From positions 216,215 to 280,214 of the forward strand of contig KI547172.1 of assembly GCA_000497835.1 (NCBI GenBank): 64,000 bases of DNA. The letters run 5' to 3'. The notes under the pieces were generated by a model, which did no database searches, was not told where the DNA came from, and worked only from the letters and a program-made list of their open reading frames with translations. A program made the position numbers and the translations under genes. Source of the stretch: a gamma proteobacterium L18 (GTDB taxonomy: Bacteria; Pseudomonadota; Gammaproteobacteria; Pseudomonadales; Pseudomonadaceae). The stretch's first letter is position 1, and every line of letters starts with the position of its first letter. This document shows, piece after piece, positions 1-7,710 of the stretch.

Positions 1-48
1 GTCCGGCGGTCACGTTTAAGCCTGCCAAAGCGAAAAAAGATCACTGCT

Positions 49-270
49 CTACCGTCGGATCTCGCCATCCAGAACCAACCCATCGACGAACGCGTGGGCA
101 TCCTGGCGAACCTCGTCTGAAACATCCGGAGCTTCGTCGATTAGTTGATGGCATCCCTCAACACTTCGCTTCGCTAGGAAAACCAAAAGGTGCGCGCTTA
201 GCAGTCGCTCGCTGGTCAACTCCTCCACAAGCATGTCTTCGGGTGTCAGATACTCCTGTAGTGGCTTCAT
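49..270 (-). CDS. small hypothetical protein (73 aa)
   Basis: The ORF encodes an acidic 73-residue protein. No domain, signal peptide or membrane segment is recognised. The start is supported by a purine-rich GGGAG about seven bases upstream of the ATG on the minus strand. It lies alone at the window edge, in the same direction as the next two ORFs but separated from them by non-coding sequence. It may be a real orphan accessory gene or a chance ORF; the ribosome-binding site tips it slightly towards real. No function is proposed. Confidence 0.45.
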   Translation of the reverse strand: MKPLQEYLTPEDMLVEELTSERLLSAHLLVFLAKRSVEGCHQLIDEAPDVSDEVRQDAHAFVDGLVLDGEIRR

Positions 271-603
271 TCCATTTCTCCCGATCGTTCACACACAAAT
301 GATAAGCCTCGCTGACGACCGATCGCAGGTGTGGTGACAACTGGTAGCGACCCGCCTGGTTAGGACAAAAAGTCGACGACTTGGCTTCAAGCGGTCCTGG
401 GACTGGCTTGCTCAACGGGACACAAATTCCGATTACGGGCTGTGGGGAGTTGGTTGATTACGAATGATGAGCGCTAAGCAAGGCTGGTAGCCGGGAAACG
501 CAAAAAACGACCGCGATGGGGGTAGCGGGTAGGGGAAATCACAAAGGAGTAGCCCAAGCCTATAAGCGTCAGTGTGAAAGGTTCGTGGTTGGGTAGGTAC
601 CGC
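271..603. other. non-coding stretch, nothing recognised
   Basis: These 333 bases separate two small minus-strand ORFs. An ORF at 158-415 overlaps the 49-270 ORF in another frame, lacks a good ribosome-binding site and looks like a shadow. I see no terminator-like hairpin, RNA gene or repeat here. Confidence 0.4.
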
Positions 604-819
604 TCAATGGAGCGTTGGGGAGATCATTGCCACTGTTTTAACGCCTGAGTGATTTTGTGTTTCAGCACCTGCTGTCTGGATATCGATGATCAATTGATAC
701 GCGGTCATCATGGCCTCCAACAACTCAATGTCGGAAGTCTTAGCTAGCTCACTTGCGACCCATGGGCAGTGCCTTAGTAGCAGAAGGCATATTGCGGCTG
801 GTGTGTTCGGCAACTCCAT
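604..819 (-). CDS. small hypothetical protein (about 71 aa)
   Basis: The ORF encodes a short, mildly acidic protein with a helical, leucine-rich N-terminal half and a polar tail. The longest reading starts at 831, but the ATG at 819 has GGAGG just upstream and is preferred. I do not recognise the family. Small proteins of this size and composition are common as lineage-specific hypotheticals in Pseudomonas. It could also be a chance ORF, because the surrounding sequence is gene-poor. Confidence 0.35.
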   Translation of the reverse strand: MELPNTPAAICLLLLRHCPWVASELAKTSDIELLEAMMTAYQLIIDIQTAGAETQNHSGVKTVAMISPTLH

Positions 820-831
820 GGAGGCCTCCAT

Positions 832-1322
832 CGCAGTCTCTACAGTTTAGCCCCCCCCTGAGAGGGGATAGGGCCACTGGTCGAAACGAAAGCTACGTAG
901 TGGCCGGTCGAGGGCATCTTCACGCCGGTGCGGTCTTAATTTTCTTTCTTCGTCGAGGGCAGGAGCGCGTTAGCCTCCAGCTTCGCCGCCGCGCTGATGG
1001 GGACTGGCACCGTGTGCCTTGGTCGTGTCAGCCGCAGATAAGGTAGATCTTGTGTAAGGGCCCCAGATGCAGCGGGGCCCGCCATTCAAACCTGCTGATC
1101 AGAGTGGGTCGGATCCTGGATGGGATTTGCCAAGCCCAACTGATGGCAAACAATGTGCTTCAAGATCGGTTCAAAATTGCTGGGGGACGGCGCCTGGGAC
1201 GTGCTGTCGTGGATCGGCCCGAGCCTTCCCGCTGTCGTCGGTATGAATGCCTTGGTCATGTGCCGGAGGCCAGATCAGGCGCCTACAAACGCAGCTTCGC
1301 CCCTTCACATGGCGATGGAAGA
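832..1322. pseudogene. gene-poor stretch with possible decayed coding remnants
   Basis: No intact gene is evident. Two plus-strand fragments look protein-like. One ends with a TAA near 1038 and reads as a small-residue-rich tail containing ALMGTGTVCLG. The other runs from about 1150 to a TAA near 1326 and contains DVLSWIGPSLPAVVG. Both are hydrophobic and GC3-rich, like the C-terminal ends of membrane proteins, but they lack starts and sit in different frames. A GGGCCCC/GGGGCCC inverted repeat lies near 1059-1082. This could be gene debris at an island boundary, or coincidence. Confidence 0.2.
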
Positions 1323-2267
1323 CTAACAAGGCGACGATGATGGCACCTGAGGCTGAGGGTGCTGACTATTCGGCTCCAGCCTGACCCTGCGCATGCGCTC
1401 CATGAACCGGCCCAAGATGGGCGTAACGCTGCGCGCCGGGCGCAGGAGGTATGTACCCAGTTGAGCGCCATCGCCAGCCAAGGGCCGACTCATGACGACA
1501 GTGTCGCTGCTCAGAGGAATCTGCGCAGCCCCCAGGATCGCGATTGCATAACCGGTCGAGACCAACGACATCATCAGCGGTACAGAAATGATTCGCCCCG
1601 CCACAATCGGCTTCAACCCAGCCTGGTCGAACAACCCTTCCACCTGGCGGTTATAGCCGGCACAGGTCTCGGGGTGGCCGAAAAGGATTGGGTAACGGAG
1701 CACATCCTCCAACATTATTTCGCTGTAACCCAGCAGCGGATGCCCAACCGGCAATGCCACATGCAGGGGGTCGGCCCAGGCCAGCTCAGCTTCCAGCCCT
1801 TCGTCAGCCCCACCCGACTGGCAAAAGCCGCACTCATACAGCCCTTCTCTCAGTCCTTTGATCTGCTGCTGCAGGGGTATTTCATCGAACACCAGCGATG
1901 TGCCCGGCTCCTCCAGCTTCGTCAACGAAATGACCTCCGCCAACCGTTGCGTGCTGAAGCCCTCCGATAGCGCAATGCGCAGCTGCCCAGCGTGCCCTGT
2001 CGCCGCAGCGCGCACGCACACCCGTGCCTGGTCGAGCAAGGCAAAGAGCTTGGGGGCCTGATCCAGTAACGCGATACCCGCCGAGGTCAGGCGTGTGCTA
2101 CGGGAGGTACGCACGAACAATTGCGCTCCCATGTCGCTTTCAAGTTCCTTGATCGCCCTGGAGAGCGGGGACTGGTCCATATGCAGTTTCTCGGCAGCCC
2201 GGGCAAAGTGCAGCTCGCTGGCCACAGCCAGGAAGCAGCGTAAATGTCTCAGCTCCACGGTTGACAT
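1323..2267 (-). CDS. LysR-family transcriptional regulator
   Basis: The 314-aa protein has a LysR-type winged helix-turn-helix at about residues 4-64 (ELRHLRCFLAVASELHFARA, then a recognition helix with QSPLSRAIKELE). An effector-binding domain follows at about 90-290. Length and start match the family, although the sequence before the ATG is only a purine run (AGAAGAAAAGG) with poor spacing. It is transcribed divergently from the GlxA-type regulator at 2362, with 94 bases between them. LysR proteins usually control a divergent neighbour, so it may regulate the aminomutase operon, but a role in controlling only itself is also possible. The inducer is unknown. Confidence 0.85.
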   Translation of the reverse strand: MSTVELRHLRCFLAVASELHFARAAEKLHMDQSPLSRAIKELESDMGAQLFVRTSRSTRLTSAGIALLDQAPKLFALLDQARVCVRAAATGHAGQLRIALSEGFSTQRLAEVISLTKLEEPGTSLVFDEIPLQQQIKGLREGLYECGFCQSGGADEGLEAELAWADPLHVALPVGHPLLGYSEIMLEDVLRYPILFGHPETCAGYNRQVEGLFDQAGLKPIVAGRIISVPLMMSLVSTGYAIAILGAAQIPLSSDTVVMSRPLAGDGAQLGTYLLRPARSVTPILGRFMERMRRVRLEPNSQHPQPQVPSSSPC

Positions 2268-2321
2268 CCTTTTCTTCTAATAATGGCAGTAGGCTACGGG
2301 CCGGTGCAGAACTCCAACAAT

Positions 2322-2356
2322 TGTCTAAAATGACAAAAAAGAGTCCATTTGAGACA
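2322..2356. promoter_or_regulatory. imperfect inverted repeat, candidate operator
   Basis: TGTCTAAAATGAC (2322-2334) is followed after eight bases by GTCCATTTGAGACA (2343-2356), whose reverse complement is TGTCTCAAATGGAC. The two arms match at nearly every position. The repeat ends six bases before the ATG of the GlxA-type regulator and lies in the divergent gap with the LysR gene. It is therefore a plausible binding site for either regulator. Confidence 0.45.
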
Positions 2357-2361
2357 CAGCC

Positions 2362-3381
2362 ATGCAATTTGCGATTGCCGTACCCAAGGGGGCTCTGGCC
2401 TCCAGCGTAGGTGCCACCCTGGACGTATTGAGGGTGGCCAGTCGTTGTGCGGTTTCCATTGGCCAGCCCCCCCTTACCTGGGGAGTTTTCTCGACCAGCG
2501 AGGTCGTCGAGCTGTCTTCGGAGATGTCACTCAAGGCACATTCCCTGGAGCACGTGGCGATACCGGCGAGTGCAGTGCTGGTGGTTCCTGGCATAGGCCT
2601 GGATCACCCGGAGCTGGATGTGGAAGCAGACATCCGCGATCGCTTCCGGGAAGTGAATATCTGGAAACGCCTTGATTTGGCTGACGCGCTTCAATACTCG
2701 GAAGCCGTGGGTACGCATCACCGGGCGGGCGGGACCGTCGCGGCCTCCTGCTCAGGGGTGCTGTTCCTTGCCCAGGCCGGTGTGCTCGACCATCGGAGGG
2801 CAACTACCCACTGGCGTCTCAGCGGTTTCTTCCATAAACACTTCCCCTTGGTAAAGGTCGATACCCGGCAGATGCTTATCGAGGACGCCGGCGTGATCAG
2901 CGCGGGCGCCGCCATGGCGCAGATGGACCTGATGCTGTATTTGATACGACGCGTGGTGGGCAAGGACATCGCCGAAATGGCGATGAAATACTTTCTCATA
3001 GACTGCCGCCCCATGCAGGCGCGGTACCATGTCTGGGACCATCTGCGGTTGGAACACGACGATGTCAGCGTTCGATTCGAGAGCCTAATCGAAGCCAGCC
3101 TGCCCAATATCCCCACCATCGCGGAAGCCGCACGGCGGCTCCATATCACACACCGCACGCTCGCGCGTCGCATCCTCAAGGCCACTGGCACCAGTCCGCA
3201 GGCCATCATTCATGCCGTTCGCATGCGCCACGCCCAGCGCCTGATAGCCATCGGTGATTTGTCACTGGATGAAATCGCTTACCGCGTGGGCTACGCGAAC
3301 GTTTCATCACTACGCAAACTGACGTTGAAGATGGAACAAACGACTCCAGCCTCGTTGAAAAGGGTTAGCCGACGCGACTGA
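2362..3381 (+). CDS. GlxA-type AraC-family transcriptional regulator
   Basis: The 339-aa protein combines an N-terminal DJ-1/PfpI (GATase1-like) domain at about 1-190 with a C-terminal AraC helix-turn-helix pair at about 235-335. The elbow AASCSGVLFLA carries the cysteine position typical of the fold. The C-terminal part contains RRLHITHRTLARRILKATG and DEIAYRVGYANVSSLRKL. GlxA-type regulators commonly control amine or amino-acid catabolism, for example arginine, choline and carnitine genes. It precedes the aminomutase operon and is probably its activator; that link is inferred from position. The ribosome-binding site is weak and the ATG almost touches the inverted repeat at 2322-2356. Confidence 0.85.
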   Translation: MQFAIAVPKGALASSVGATLDVLRVASRCAVSIGQPPLTWGVFSTSEVVELSSEMSLKAHSLEHVAIPASAVLVVPGIGLDHPELDVEADIRDRFREVNIWKRLDLADALQYSEAVGTHHRAGGTVAASCSGVLFLAQAGVLDHRRATTHWRLSGFFHKHFPLVKVDTRQMLIEDAGVISAGAAMAQMDLMLYLIRRVVGKDIAEMAMKYFLIDCRPMQARYHVWDHLRLEHDDVSVRFESLIEASLPNIPTIAEAARRLHITHRTLARRILKATGTSPQAIIHAVRMRHAQRLIAIGDLSLDEIAYRVGYANVSSLRKLTLKMEQTTPASLKRVSRRD

Positions 3382-3397
3382 GCCCTGTGGCAGTGAT

Positions 3398-3490
3398 ATG
3401 AACATTGCGGAAACGGCCATGATCCTCGCCCCCGAAAGCGGTAAAACGTTTTCGGCAGCCCCAAGCTGCATAGAAGTGGGCTCGCACTGA
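3398..3490 (+). CDS. possible 30-aa leader peptide ORF
   Basis: A short ATG-to-TGA ORF lies in the gap between the regulator and the aminomutase gene and ends 37 bases before the aminomutase start. It has no convincing ribosome-binding site. It overlaps a small hairpin-forming sequence (CCGAAA...TTTCGG, about 3432-3455). It could be a chance ORF, an attenuation-type leader, or a peptide substrate; nothing in the sequence decides between these. Confidence 0.15.
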   Translation: MNIAETAMILAPESGKTFSAAPSCIEVGSH

Positions 3491-3527
3491 CCGCACAGCG
3501 CTCGATCAATCAGGGAGGTTGACATAC

Positions 3528-4922
3528 GTGTCCAGTCAAGAGGATAGATTCAAGCCATACACCAGAAACAGTATCAAGAATGCCCCGCAATGGAAGTTTC
3601 TCGATACCGATCAACAGCAAGCCGTCCTCGCCATTTCCCAGGTGCTTCCCTTCCGCGTGAACGCCTACGTACTGGACGAATTGATTGACTGGTCGAATAT
3701 TCCGGATGATCCCATCTTCCGCCTGACATTCCCCCACCGGGATATGCTGCCAAGCGCCGAATACGAGGCGTTGTGCAGTCTGGAATCAGGTGAATCGCGT
3801 GAAACAGGTGCCGCCCTGGTGCGCAACATCCGCCTGGGAATGAACCCTCACCCCGCCGGGCAGCTGACGCACAACGTCCCCCACGTCAACGGGGTTCCCA
3901 TCAAGGGCCTGCAGCACAAGTACAAGGAAACCGTGCTGTTCTTCCCCAGCGCCGGCCAGACCTGCCATGCCTATTGCACGTTCTGCTTCCGATGGCCCCA
4001 GTTCGTCGGCATGAGCGAACTCAAGTTCGACGCCAAAGACGCCGCCAGCCTGGTTGACTACCTCAAGGAACAACCGCACGTCACCGACGTCCTGATCACC
4101 GGCGGGGATCCGATGGTCATGAATACCAAGTCGCTGGCTGGGTATATCGAACCCCTGCTCATTCCCGAGCTCAGCCATATCCAGAACATCCGGATCGGCA
4201 CCAAGTCAGTTGCCTACTGGCCGCAACGATTTGTGTCGGACGCTGACGCGGATGATCTTTTGCGACTGTTCGAGAAAGTCGTGAAGGCAGGTAAAAACCT
4301 GGCACTCATGGGCCACTACAATCATCCGGCGGAATTACGCACCCCCATTGCCCAACTTGCCGTACGCCGTATCGTGGCGACGGGCGCTACCTTGCGCCTG
4401 CAAGCCCCGCTTATCCGGCATATCAATGAGAACCCCCAGGATTGGGCGGAGCTCTGGACAACCGGCGTCAAGCTGGGGGCCATCCCCTATTACATGTTCA
4501 TTGAACGCGACACCGGCCCTCGCAACTACTTTGAAGTTCCATTGGCGCAAGCCTACGAGATTTTCCGCAAGGCCTATCAACAAGTGTCAGGGTTGGCCCG
4601 CACTGTCAGGGGGCCGTCCATGAGCGCGCATCCGGGCAAAGTTGTCATCGATGGCATCGTCGAACTGGGCGGGGAAAAAGTCTTCGCCCTGCAGTTCCTG
4701 CAGGCGCGCAACCCGGATTGGGTTCGACGTCCCTTCTATGCCCGCTACGACGCCCAGGCCACCTGGTTTGATCAACTGCGGCCAGCGTTCGCTGAAGATA
4801 AGTTCTTCTTCGAGGACGACGTGCCACCAGGGCACCCCGGGATCCTCCTGCCGACCGGCTTGCATCACGCGCCAGCGCCCAGCGCCCGTCACGCCACCGA
4901 CCTGATCGCTGTTACTTCCTGA
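3528..4922 (+). CDS. KamA-family radical SAM protein (lysine 2,3-aminomutase-like)
   Basis: The protein is about 464 aa. It carries the radical SAM cluster motif CHAYCTFC at about residues 146-153, a following glycine-rich SAM motif (LITGGDP), and a C-terminal HPGK whose lysine (about K371) aligns with the PLP lysine of lysine 2,3-aminomutase. Members move an alpha-amino group to the beta carbon using SAM, a 4Fe-4S cluster and PLP. Compared from memory with the clostridial enzyme, the aspartate just before the PLP lysine that holds the substrate's epsilon-amine is not evident, so the substrate may not be lysine. A TTG at 3519 directly abuts the ribosome-binding site AGGGAGG; the GTG at 3528 has correct spacing and is preferred. 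It heads a tight operon with the next gene nine bases on. Confidence 0.85.
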   Translation: MSSQEDRFKPYTRNSIKNAPQWKFLDTDQQQAVLAISQVLPFRVNAYVLDELIDWSNIPDDPIFRLTFPHRDMLPSAEYEALCSLESGESRETGAALVRNIRLGMNPHPAGQLTHNVPHVNGVPIKGLQHKYKETVLFFPSAGQTCHAYCTFCFRWPQFVGMSELKFDAKDAASLVDYLKEQPHVTDVLITGGDPMVMNTKSLAGYIEPLLIPELSHIQNIRIGTKSVAYWPQRFVSDADADDLLRLFEKVVKAGKNLALMGHYNHPAELRTPIAQLAVRRIVATGATLRLQAPLIRHINENPQDWAELWTTGVKLGAIPYYMFIERDTGPRNYFEVPLAQAYEIFRKAYQQVSGLARTVRGPSMSAHPGKVVIDGIVELGGEKVFALQFLQARNPDWVRRPFYARYDAQATWFDQLRPAFAEDKFFFEDDVPPGHPGILLPTGLHHAPAPSARHATDLIAVTS

Positions 4923-4931
4923 GGAGCTCAC

Positions 4932-7688
4932 ATGCACCCCCAATACGAAGTTTATGCGCTTCGATATGCACTGCATCAAGGTCGGCAGGCCAGCGAGAAT
5001 TTCATCGCCCATGACGACCAACACAGTGGTCCCATGCCATTGGCATTCTACCTCTGGGCCATCACGGGCAACGGTCGAACCATCGTGGTGGATACCGGTT
5101 TCGACGAGCATATGGCTAACAAGCGTGGGCGCACGTTCCTCAATGCCCCTGCGGTGCTGCTGGCCGATATCGGGATCGAAGCCAACGATGTGACCGACGT
5201 CATTATCACGCACATGCACTATGACCATTCGGGCAACCTTGGCCTGTTCCCCAATGCCAGGTACCACATTCAGGAGGCCGAAATGGCCTACTGTACGGGC
5301 TCGGCCATGACGTTCGGGTTGCTGCGCAAGCCGTTCGAAGTGGAAAACGTCAAGGACGCCATCGACTGCCTGTTCGACGACCGCATGGTGTTCCACGATG
5401 GCGACGCGGACCTGGGGGGCGGCATCGGCCTGCACAAGGTTGGCGGGCACACCAAGGGCATGCAGGTAGTCAGCATCCCTACCCAGCGTGGGCAGGTAGT
5501 GCTTGCCAGTGACGCCGCTCACTACTGGGTGAACATCACCCGGCGCAGCCCTTTCCCTATCGTGGTGGATGTACAGGACATGTTGGCGGCGTACGGCACA
5601 ATAGAGCGCCTTGCCGACAGCCCGGACCATATCATCCCGGGGCACGATCCGCTGGTATTGCAACGTTTCCCGCGCCTGGCGCACAACCCGGACATTGCCT
5701 TGCTGCACTTGGCTCCCACCCAGGCCCCAGCCATGCGAGACGCAACCACTGGCGACACCACCATCGCTATCGTGGGCATGGGCCCGCGAGGGCTGAGTAT
5801 TCTTGACCAGTTGTGCCAGCAACTTGCGCACGACCCGTCCCAAGCGCCCATCCAGATTCTCCTGTTCGACAACAAGCCCTGCGGCCAGGGCTCGCATTGC
5901 GCTCACCAACACGAAGACCTGCTCATCAACACCGTAGCCTCCCAGGTCAGCATCTTTGCCAAGGACCGCCAGTTGAACGGTCAGCCCGCCCCGTCCTTGA
6001 CCGAGTGGGCACGGCAGCAGGGCTATCGTCGCGTCGCCGACAGGTTTCAAAAGGCGCAGCACGGCACGGGGGAAGTAATCAGTGATCACGATTACCTGCC
6101 CAGGAAGTTGCTGGGCGAATACCTGGCCTGGGCCTTCCAGCAGATCAGCGCATTGTTCAACCGCACCGTCAGCCTGACCCGCATCACGGCCCATGTCGAA
6201 GACATTGTCAGAGGGCCGGAAGGCACCTACAGGCTAGCGCTCGGCAATGGCACGACGTACACGGTAAATTGCGTGGTACTGGCTACTGGGCATGGGGTGC
6301 GCAAGGCAACGGCGGCAGACGCCAACCTCCAGGCGTTTGCCGAGGTTGCCAGGAAAACCAATCCTCACGCGGCCTATTTCCCGGCGCCCTATCCCGTCAC
6401 CCGGCTACAAGACATTGCCCCTGGTACCTGCGTGGCCATCCAAGGCCTGGGGCTTACGGCCTATGATGTTATCTCAACCCTGACGATAGCCCGGGGTGGA
6501 CGGTTCAGCGGCGAGGGCCGCCACCGCGTCTACCACCCCTCGGGCCGTGAACCTCGAATCCTGCTGGTCTCTCGCAACTGCCTGCCATTCGCCGCCAGGG
6601 GCACCAACCAGAAAGGCCTCGCCGGAAGCCACGCGGCCGCATTCTTCACCGTGGAAGCGGTGCAGGCGCTGCAACGCGACGCGTCGGCCAGGCGCGGCAG
6701 CCCGCAGTTGGATTTCGAGCGCGAAGTGCTGCCCTTGATCAAGCTGGAAATGGCCTACGCGCATCGCCTGGCGGAACAGAACCAGAACGTCGACAGCGCA
6801 AGTTTTGCTCCCTCGCAAAGGGAGCGCGACGCGATCGACCACCTGCTTGACCCGTTGCATGATCAAACCTTCGAGGACTTCCAGCACTTTGCACGCTTCT
6901 TCCGCGAACACCTTGAACAGGATCTTGACCACGCGTTTCTCGGCAACCTGACCAGCCCGTTGAAGGCCGCCGCCGACGTGCTCAGGGACACCCGCGAGGC
7001 CCTCCGTGCGGCGGTAGAGTTCGGCGGCCTGACACCTGATAGCCACAAAATATACGTAGACACCTTCGTGCCTGCCACGAACCGAATCGCTTTCGGGCCA
7101 CCCAAACAGCGCAATGCAGAACTGCTGGCACTCATGGACGCGGGAGTCGTGAGCGTTACAGGCGGCCCAGGCAACCAGCTAGTCCTGGGGCCAGACCAGG
7201 CCAGGTTCCGTATCACCAACTCGTTCAAGCAGGAGAATTTCGAAGCTTTTGCCGACGTGTTGATCGCGGCTCGACTGGATCTCTATTCCCCGCTCACCGA
7301 TCAATCAACGCTTGCGCACATGCTGCTGGCCAACGGCATTGCACGTCCTTACCTCAATGGCGGCTATCACCCCGGCGGGCTCGATATCACCCCCAGGCTG
7401 CAGGTGATAGATGCCAACGGCGAGGCACACGAACACCTCTGGGCCATCGGTTTCCCCGTGGAGGGACCGCACTTCTACACCCATGCCTTGCCGCGCCCAC
7501 TCAAGGATTCGAGGTTTTGCCAGGATGCGGCGACGTGCGTGGAGCAGTTAGTCCAGGCGCTTGGCGAGCACAGGTCGCGCTACCTGCCTGCCGTTGCGCC
7601 CGGCCCCTCAGGTGTTGATGGGGAACCCGCGAGAGCAGACGTTGAAACGGTGGGTGCCCACTGCCCAACGCTTGCAGACTGCGATTGA
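4932..7688 (+). CDS. fusion: metallo-beta-lactamase-fold hydrolase + FAD/NAD(P)-binding protein
   Basis: This is one uninterrupted 918-aa reading frame with two enzyme-like halves. Residues 1 to about 265 form a lactonase-type metallo-beta-lactamase domain with a complete metal-ligand set: H94, H96, D98 and H99 in THMHYDHSG, then H173, D194 and H238. After a short linker, residues from about 278 begin a Rossmann motif (IAIVGMGPRGLSILDQL) characteristic of the FAD-NAD(P)-binding family (Pfam NAD_binding_9). This part continues to the C terminus and has a second glycine-rich segment (CVVLATGHGV). GAGGAG lies seven bases before the ATG. AHL-lactonase-like folds hydrolyse lactones or esters, and the C-terminal family is poorly characterised. 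Its position after KamA suggests steps on the same substrate. Confidence 0.8.
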   Translation: MHPQYEVYALRYALHQGRQASENFIAHDDQHSGPMPLAFYLWAITGNGRTIVVDTGFDEHMANKRGRTFLNAPAVLLADIGIEANDVTDVIITHMHYDHSGNLGLFPNARYHIQEAEMAYCTGSAMTFGLLRKPFEVENVKDAIDCLFDDRMVFHDGDADLGGGIGLHKVGGHTKGMQVVSIPTQRGQVVLASDAAHYWVNITRRSPFPIVVDVQDMLAAYGTIERLADSPDHIIPGHDPLVLQRFPRLAHNPDIALLHLAPTQAPAMRDATTGDTTIAIVGMGPRGLSILDQLCQQLAHDPSQAPIQILLFDNKPCGQGSHCAHQHEDLLINTVASQVSIFAKDRQLNGQPAPSLTEWARQQGYRRVADRFQKAQHGTGEVISDHDYLPRKLLGEYLAWAFQQISALFNRTVSLTRITAHVEDIVRGPEGTYRLALGNGTTYTVNCVVLATGHGVRKATAADANLQAFAEVARKTNPHAAYFPAPYPVTRLQDIAPGTCVAIQGLGLTAYDVISTLTIARGGRFSGEGRHRVYHPSGREPRILLVSRNCLPFAARGTNQKGLAGSHAAAFFTVEAVQALQRDASARRGSPQLDFEREVLPLIKLEMAYAHRLAEQNQNVDSASFAPSQRERDAIDHLLDPLHDQTFEDFQHFARFFREHLEQDLDHAFLGNLTSPLKAAADVLRDTREALRAAVEFGGLTPDSHKIYVDTFVPATNRIAFGPPKQRNAELLALMDAGVVSVTGGPGNQLVLGPDQARFRITNSFKQENFEAFADVLIAARLDLYSPLTDQSTLAHMLLANGIARPYLNGGYHPGGLDITPRLQVIDANGEAHEHLWAIGFPVEGPHFYTHALPRPLKDSRFCQDAATCVEQLVQALGEHRSRYLPAVAPGPSGVDGEPARADVETVGAHCPTLADCD

Positions 7689-7710
7689 TAACGACGATTT
7701 AGGAGCCATC

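Noticed and set aside
158..415. 85-aa minus-strand ORF at the left edge
   Set aside because: It overlaps the better-supported 49-270 ORF in another frame and has no ribosome-binding site.
4587..6194. 535-aa antisense ORF over the KamA and MBL-FAD genes
   Set aside because: It is a shadow of high-GC coding on the plus strand, where both real genes have motifs and ribosome-binding sites.
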